Of a stretch of 64,000 nt of DNA, positions 61,050-64,000 are shown one piece after another. The stretch comes from Bacillus sp. HSf4. Lineage in GTDB: Bacteria; Bacillota; Bacilli; Bacillales; Bacillaceae. Within the stretch, counting starts at the first letter, position 1, and the number at the start of each line of letters is the position of its first letter. The DNA lies in the NCBI RefSeq assembly GCF_029537375.1, contig NZ_CP120679.1, positions 2,406,001 through 2,470,000 on the forward strand, written 5' to 3'. The position numbers and the translations under genes were made by a program. The notes under the pieces were generated by a model that had not been told where the DNA came from, ran no database searches, and saw only the letters and a program-made list of their open reading frames with translations.

Positions 61050-61189
61050 ATCTTTCACCTCATGTATTATCTTACTTTTTTCCAATTCAACAAACAAGCA
61101 TTCAGTGCGGCTTGTTCGCGTAAAAACCTGAACTCCGCCCTTTAATGTATCCTTTCTCAGCCCAAAAGTAAAACAGTTTTGGCCAAAAA

Positions 61190-61217
61190 GCAAAAAAAGC
61201 GCCTGTTTAGGCGCTTC
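61190..61217 (-). terminator. Terminator after spmB
   Basis: Perfect stem AGCGCCT/AGGCGCT (61198-61204 with 61209-61215), then seven T residues in minus-strand sense. It overlaps the end of spmB. Confidence 0.85.
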
Positions 61218-61743
61218 CAAACAACAAGGCAACAATGATGACAGAAGCGATGACACCCGCTAAATCGGCAAGCAGGCCCACCTTTAAAGCATCCCCCATT
61301 TTTTTGATTCCAACCGCCCCAAAATAGACGGTCAGGACATAAAGGGTCGTGTCAGTCGATCCCTGCATGACGGAGGCAAGACGGCCGATAAACGAATCAG
61401 GCCCGTAAACGGCGATCAGATCTGTCGTCATGCCGAGCGCCGCCGTTCCTGAAATCGGCCGGATCAAGGCGAGGGGCACGACCTCTGTCGGCATGCCGAC
61501 GGCAGTAAAAACGGGTTTCAATATATCCATAAAAAAATCGAGCGCCCCGGAGGAGCGGAAAACCGTGATCGCCACAAGCATCCCGACCAGGTAGGGGATG
61601 ATGGAAAACGCAATTTGGATCCCTTCTTTTCCCCCTTCTACAAACGCTTCATAAGTCGGAACTTTTTTAAATGTGCCATATAAAAGAATCGAGGCGATGA
61701 TAAACGGGATAAGGGCTAAAGAAAGCCAATTGATGAATTCCAA
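61207..61743 (-). CDS. spmB: Spore maturation protein SpmB
   Basis: Membrane protein involved in spore core dehydration. The 178-residue protein of the nucleoside-recognition (Gate) type has about five helices with RPISGTAALGMTTDL and MQGSTDTTLYVL, which are very conserved. The start is TTG at 61743, preceded by AAGGGGTGA; the frame upstream to 61803 overlaps spmA. It begins 4 bases after spmA. Confidence 0.93.
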   Translation of the reverse strand: MEFINWLSLALIPFIIASILLYGTFKKVPTYEAFVEGGKEGIQIAFSIIPYLVGMLVAITVFRSSGALDFFMDILKPVFTAVGMPTEVVPLALIRPISGTAALGMTTDLIAVYGPDSFIGRLASVMQGSTDTTLYVLTVYFGAVGIKKMGDALKVGLLADLAGVIASVIIVALLFGSA

Positions 61744-61747
61744 ACGC

Positions 61748-62335
61748 TCACCCCTTCTTTTTTCTTCTATAATAAAAATACCTGTCGATGATAATCGCAA
61801 CAATTCCTGATATCAGCGTCGCCAAAATCGTCGGTCCGACGATGTCTGTCGGCGATTTTGAATCATAAGTCATTCTGACCGCAATCACCGTCGTCGGAAT
61901 GAGTGTAATGCTTGACGTATTGACCGCCAAAAAGGTGATCATCGAACGGCTCGCCTCGGCGCGGTTTTGATTGAGCGCCTTCATTTGTTCCATCGCTTTG
62001 ATGCCGAGCGGTGTCGCCGCGTTGCCAAGTCCGAAAAAATTGGCCATTAAATTGGATAAAATGTACCCCATCGCCGGATGGTCGGGAGGAATATCAGGAA
62101 ACAGCTTTGAAATGAACGGACGGCACATGCGGCTGAATTTGTCGAGGAGCCCGGACTGCTCGGCTATTTTCATCAGCCCCAGCCAGAAGACCAGGACACT
62201 CATCAGTCCGATCGCGATGGTGACCGCTTCTTTCGCTCCTTTAAATACAGCTTCGTTCACTTCTTGAACCGTTCCGTTCACAAGCGCAAACACAAGACCG
62301 ATGACCGTTAAACCGACCCAGATTATATTGACCAT
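61748..62335 (-). CDS. spmA: Spore maturation protein SpmA
   Basis: Partner of SpmB in spore dehydration. The 195-residue membrane protein has conserved [17 protein letters not shown] and [17 protein letters not shown] segments of the same Gate family. It overlaps the dacB stop by 13 bases, so the dacB-spmA-spmB genes are one mother-cell operon. Confidence 0.94.
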   Translation of the reverse strand: MVNIIWVGLTVIGLVFALVNGTVQEVNEAVFKGAKEAVTIAIGLMSVLVFWLGLMKIAEQSGLLDKFSRMCRPFISKLFPDIPPDHPAMGYILSNLMANFFGLGNAATPLGIKAMEQMKALNQNRAEASRSMITFLAVNTSSITLIPTTVIAVRMTYDSKSPTDIVGPTILATLISGIVAIIIDRYFYYRRKKKG

Positions 62336-63474
62336 GATGGACCGCCCGCCGCTTTTTTAAAAACAGATTGAAAGGTATCAAGGAACGATTTTTTCGGCTT
62401 TTTGTTCCGTTCATTTTCATAGTACACAGGCAGGTCGGCAATCGTTTTTCCGTCCAGTTTCACCTTCATCCTGCCAATGATGTCCGGAATCGCTTTTTCG
62501 TTTTTCCGCCAAGATTTCTTCGGCTCGAGAAGTTCTAAGTCGATCTTCACCTCGTCTTTTTCCTCATCGCTTAAGAGATACTTGACATCGCGTTTAATAA
62601 AAACTTTGCTTCCATAAAACGAATCCCGCAGCCTGTGAATTTCTCCTTTTTTGGCAACAACATACGTTTTATAATGATCGTAACAATAGCTGAACATATT
62701 GATATGATCATTCCAATCATCAGGAGCGTTGATCGTGACCGCGATCAGATCTGTGCCGTCTTTAGAGGAAGTGGATACGAGCGTGCGCTTTGCAAGCTTT
62801 GTGTACCCCGTCTTGCCCCCTGTGCTGTAGCGGTACAAGCCTGTTAAAAGCTTGTTTTTGTTTCTCCAGATTCCCTGCATCGTTTCCGCTTTGTAATGCT
62901 TTGTTCCGGCGATTTTTCGGTATGTCTGATTTGTCATCGCATATTTTGTCAAAAGCGCCATGTCATATGCGGTTGAATAATGGCCGTCATGATCATCAAG
63001 ACCGTGGGGATTGCGAAACACGGTGTTTTCCATCCCGAGATCGGCCGCTTTTTGATTCATCATATACACAAAGCCTTCAAGACTGCCGCCGACGTGTTCG
63101 GCAATCGCCACGGCGGCGTCATTTCCCGATCTCAGCATGAGACCGTATACAAGGTCTTTTAGCTTAACTTTTTGTCCGCTCGTCAAATATATGGAAGAAC
63201 CTTCCGTACCTGCAGCCCTGTCTGAGACTGTCACGGTATCCTCCAATTTTCCCGACTCGATCGCCAAAATGGCCGTCATGATCTTCGTGATGCTTGCAAT
63301 GCGCCGCTTTTCATGTTCATCCTTGGCAAATAAAACCCTGCCGGATTGACCGTCTATGACAATTGCGCTTTTTGCGCTGACATGAATGGAAGCCTCTGCT
63401 TCAGCGATTTGAAAAGAAGAGAAAAAAAGAAAAAAAAGAATGGCCGCTGCTGCAGTTCGTTTTAGAAAGCGCAT
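62323..63474 (-). CDS. dacB: D-alanyl-D-alanine carboxypeptidase DacB (PBP5*)
   Basis: Sporulation-specific penicillin-binding protein that trims cortex peptide side chains and so controls cross-linking. The 383-residue protein has a signal peptide (cleaved after about AEA, residue 26-28), the active-site SITK (Ser61, Lys64), SGN (116-118) and KTG (221-223) motifs. The ATG at 63474 is preceded by AAGGA; a GTG three codons upstream is possible. A sigma-E promoter match is at 63505-63533. Confidence 0.94.
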   Translation of the reverse strand: MRFLKRTAAAAILFFLFFSSFQIAEAEASIHVSAKSAIVIDGQSGRVLFAKDEHEKRRIASITKIMTAILAIESGKLEDTVTVSDRAAGTEGSSIYLTSGQKVKLKDLVYGLMLRSGNDAAVAIAEHVGGSLEGFVYMMNQKAADLGMENTVFRNPHGLDDHDGHYSTAYDMALLTKYAMTNQTYRKIAGTKHYKAETMQGIWRNKNKLLTGLYRYSTGGKTGYTKLAKRTLVSTSSKDGTDLIAVTINAPDDWNDHINMFSYCYDHYKTYVVAKKGEIHRLRDSFYGSKVFIKRDVKYLLSDEEKDEVKIDLELLEPKKSWRKNEKAIPDIIGRMKVKLDGKTIADLPVYYENERNKKPKKSFLDTFQSVFKKAAGGPSWSI

Positions 63475-63504
63475 TTTTCTCACGTCCTTGTTGTTGTTTG
63501 TACA

Positions 63505-63533
63505 AGTTTATGCGCTTGTCTAACCGATATGAT
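63505..63533 (-). promoter_or_regulatory. Candidate sigma-E promoter of dacB-spmA-spmB
   Basis: Minus-strand ATCATATCG (63525-63533) and CATAAACT (63505-63512) resemble the sigma-E -35 and -10 boxes with about 12-14 bases between the cores. Located about 30 bases upstream of the start codon. Confidence 0.45.
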
Positions 63534-63564
63534 CATCAAATGTGCAATTCTTAAAAAATCGCAT

Positions 63565-63592
63565 GAAAAAACTCCCCCTCAAAAGGGAGAGT
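63565..63592 (-). terminator. Terminator after ypuI
   Basis: Stem AACTCCCCCT with AGGGAGAGTT (63570-63579 with 63584-63593, one wobble) followed in minus-strand sense by TTTTTT. Confidence 0.75.
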
Positions 63593-63602
63593 TCGGGTAA
63601 TT

Positions 63603-64000
63603 TTATCTTGGATGAACCACCTTCATCTGATAGTCCGTTGCATAGTATTCCAATTCTTCTCTCATCGATTGGTATCCCGTTTCAAGAGAAGCCATCAATT
63701 TTTTTAATGAGGCCGGCGCTGGTTCGTGAAAGCGAATGGCGTGCCTTCCCGTATAAGCTGCTCTGCTGTCTTCATACCACGTTTCTTTTTTCGGTGTAAA
63801 AAATTCCTCTATGCATCGATGATAAATCTGATAGAGCGTCCTTTCCGCCGCAGCATCCCGAAAAGGCTCCTGCTGCAGCATGACTCGACAGGCTGAAAGT
63901 CCTTCTTCACAGTAGACCGTAAGCTTTCTTAAATTGCTGAGGACATCCCGGAAATAGGCGCTTCGTCCCGGTTCTTCCGTTTCCAGAGATGAAAGCGTTG
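63603..64000 (-). CDS. ypuI: YpuI-like protein (DUF3907 type), 5' part cut by the window
   Basis: The minus-strand frame stays open to the right edge: codons for SNLRKLTVYCEEGLSACRVM precede the first ATG at 63881, so the true start is outside the window. At least 132 residues are visible, soluble, with many aromatic residues (CIEEFFTPKKETWYED) and no signal or membrane segment. The EEGL-AC pattern and place next to dacB match ypuI as I recall it. Function unknown. Confidence 0.75.
   Translation of the reverse strand, partial: TLSSLETEEPGRSAYFRDVLSNLRKLTVYCEEGLSACRVMLQQEPFRDAAAERTLYQIYHRCIEEFFTPKKETWYEDSRAAYTGRHAIRFHEPAPASLKKLMASLETGYQSMREELEYYATDYQMKVVHPR

Overview
The window reads as a chromosomal segment of a Bacillus from the B. 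licheniformis group. The evidence is nearly gene-for-gene synteny with the B. subtilis aroE-to-ypuI region, protein sequences close to but distinct from B. subtilis 168 as I remember them, GGAGG-type ribosome sites, frequent TTG/GTG starts, and many sporulation genes (spoIVA, sleB-ypeB, spmAB, dacB). Almost every gene is on the minus strand; only ypzI, fer and serA are on the plus strand. I saw no rRNA, tRNA, IS element, prophage or CRISPR array. Comparisons with B. subtilis are from memory, not from an alignment.

Right-to-left in transcription order: (1) 60.3-64.0 kb: ypuI (cut by the window end), dacB-spmA-spmB (spore cortex) and rluB. (2) 54.2-60.2 kb: resA-resB-resC (cytochrome c maturation) and resD-resE (redox two-component system). 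(3) 48.2-54.2 kb: an accessory block, not part of the B. subtilis order as I recall it: response regulator, histidine kinase, a membrane-anchored predicted beta-propeller, a polysaccharide deacetylase and an LCP cell-wall ligase. It sits between two nearly identical terminators. (4) 43.8-48.1 kb: sigX-rsiX (ECF sigma and anti-sigma), a LysM/M23 peptidase where B. subtilis has aroC, and serA. (5) 31.8-43.6 kb: FMN-riboswitch-controlled ribU, fer, ypbB-recQ-ypbD-ypbE-ypbF-ypbG, mecB, an intact gudB, ypdA, an extra L-asparaginase gene and prsW. (6) 23.7-31.5 kb: sleB-ypeB, ypfB (without ypfA next to it), cmk, an S1-repeat protein, fni, ypzI and yphA-yphB-ypzH. (7) 16.6-23.6 kb: der, gpsA, yphE-yphF, spoIVA, hbs, folE and mtrB. 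(8) 12.5-16.5 kb: hepS-menG-hepT (menaquinone), ndk and cheR. (9) 0-12.4 kb: the aromatic supra-operon aroC-aroB-aroH-trpEDCFBA-hisC-tyrA-aroA.

The aromatic supra-operon covers late shikimate steps to chorismate, the tryptophan branch, and prephenate/tyrosine/phenylalanine steps. A TRAP-controlled attenuator lies directly before trpE, and mtrB, which encodes TRAP, is 7 kb away in the same window, so sensor RNA and sensor protein are both visible. HepS/HepT/MenG supply menaquinone to the respiratory chain that ResABC and ResDE build and regulate.

The main candidate for an undescribed system is the block at 48.2-54.2 kb. The kinase and propeller genes are joined by a TAATG stop/start overlap, suggesting a sensor with an extracytoplasmic accessory protein. 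The neighbouring deacetylase and LCP genes point to cell-envelope polymers. This role is inference from gene content and spacing.
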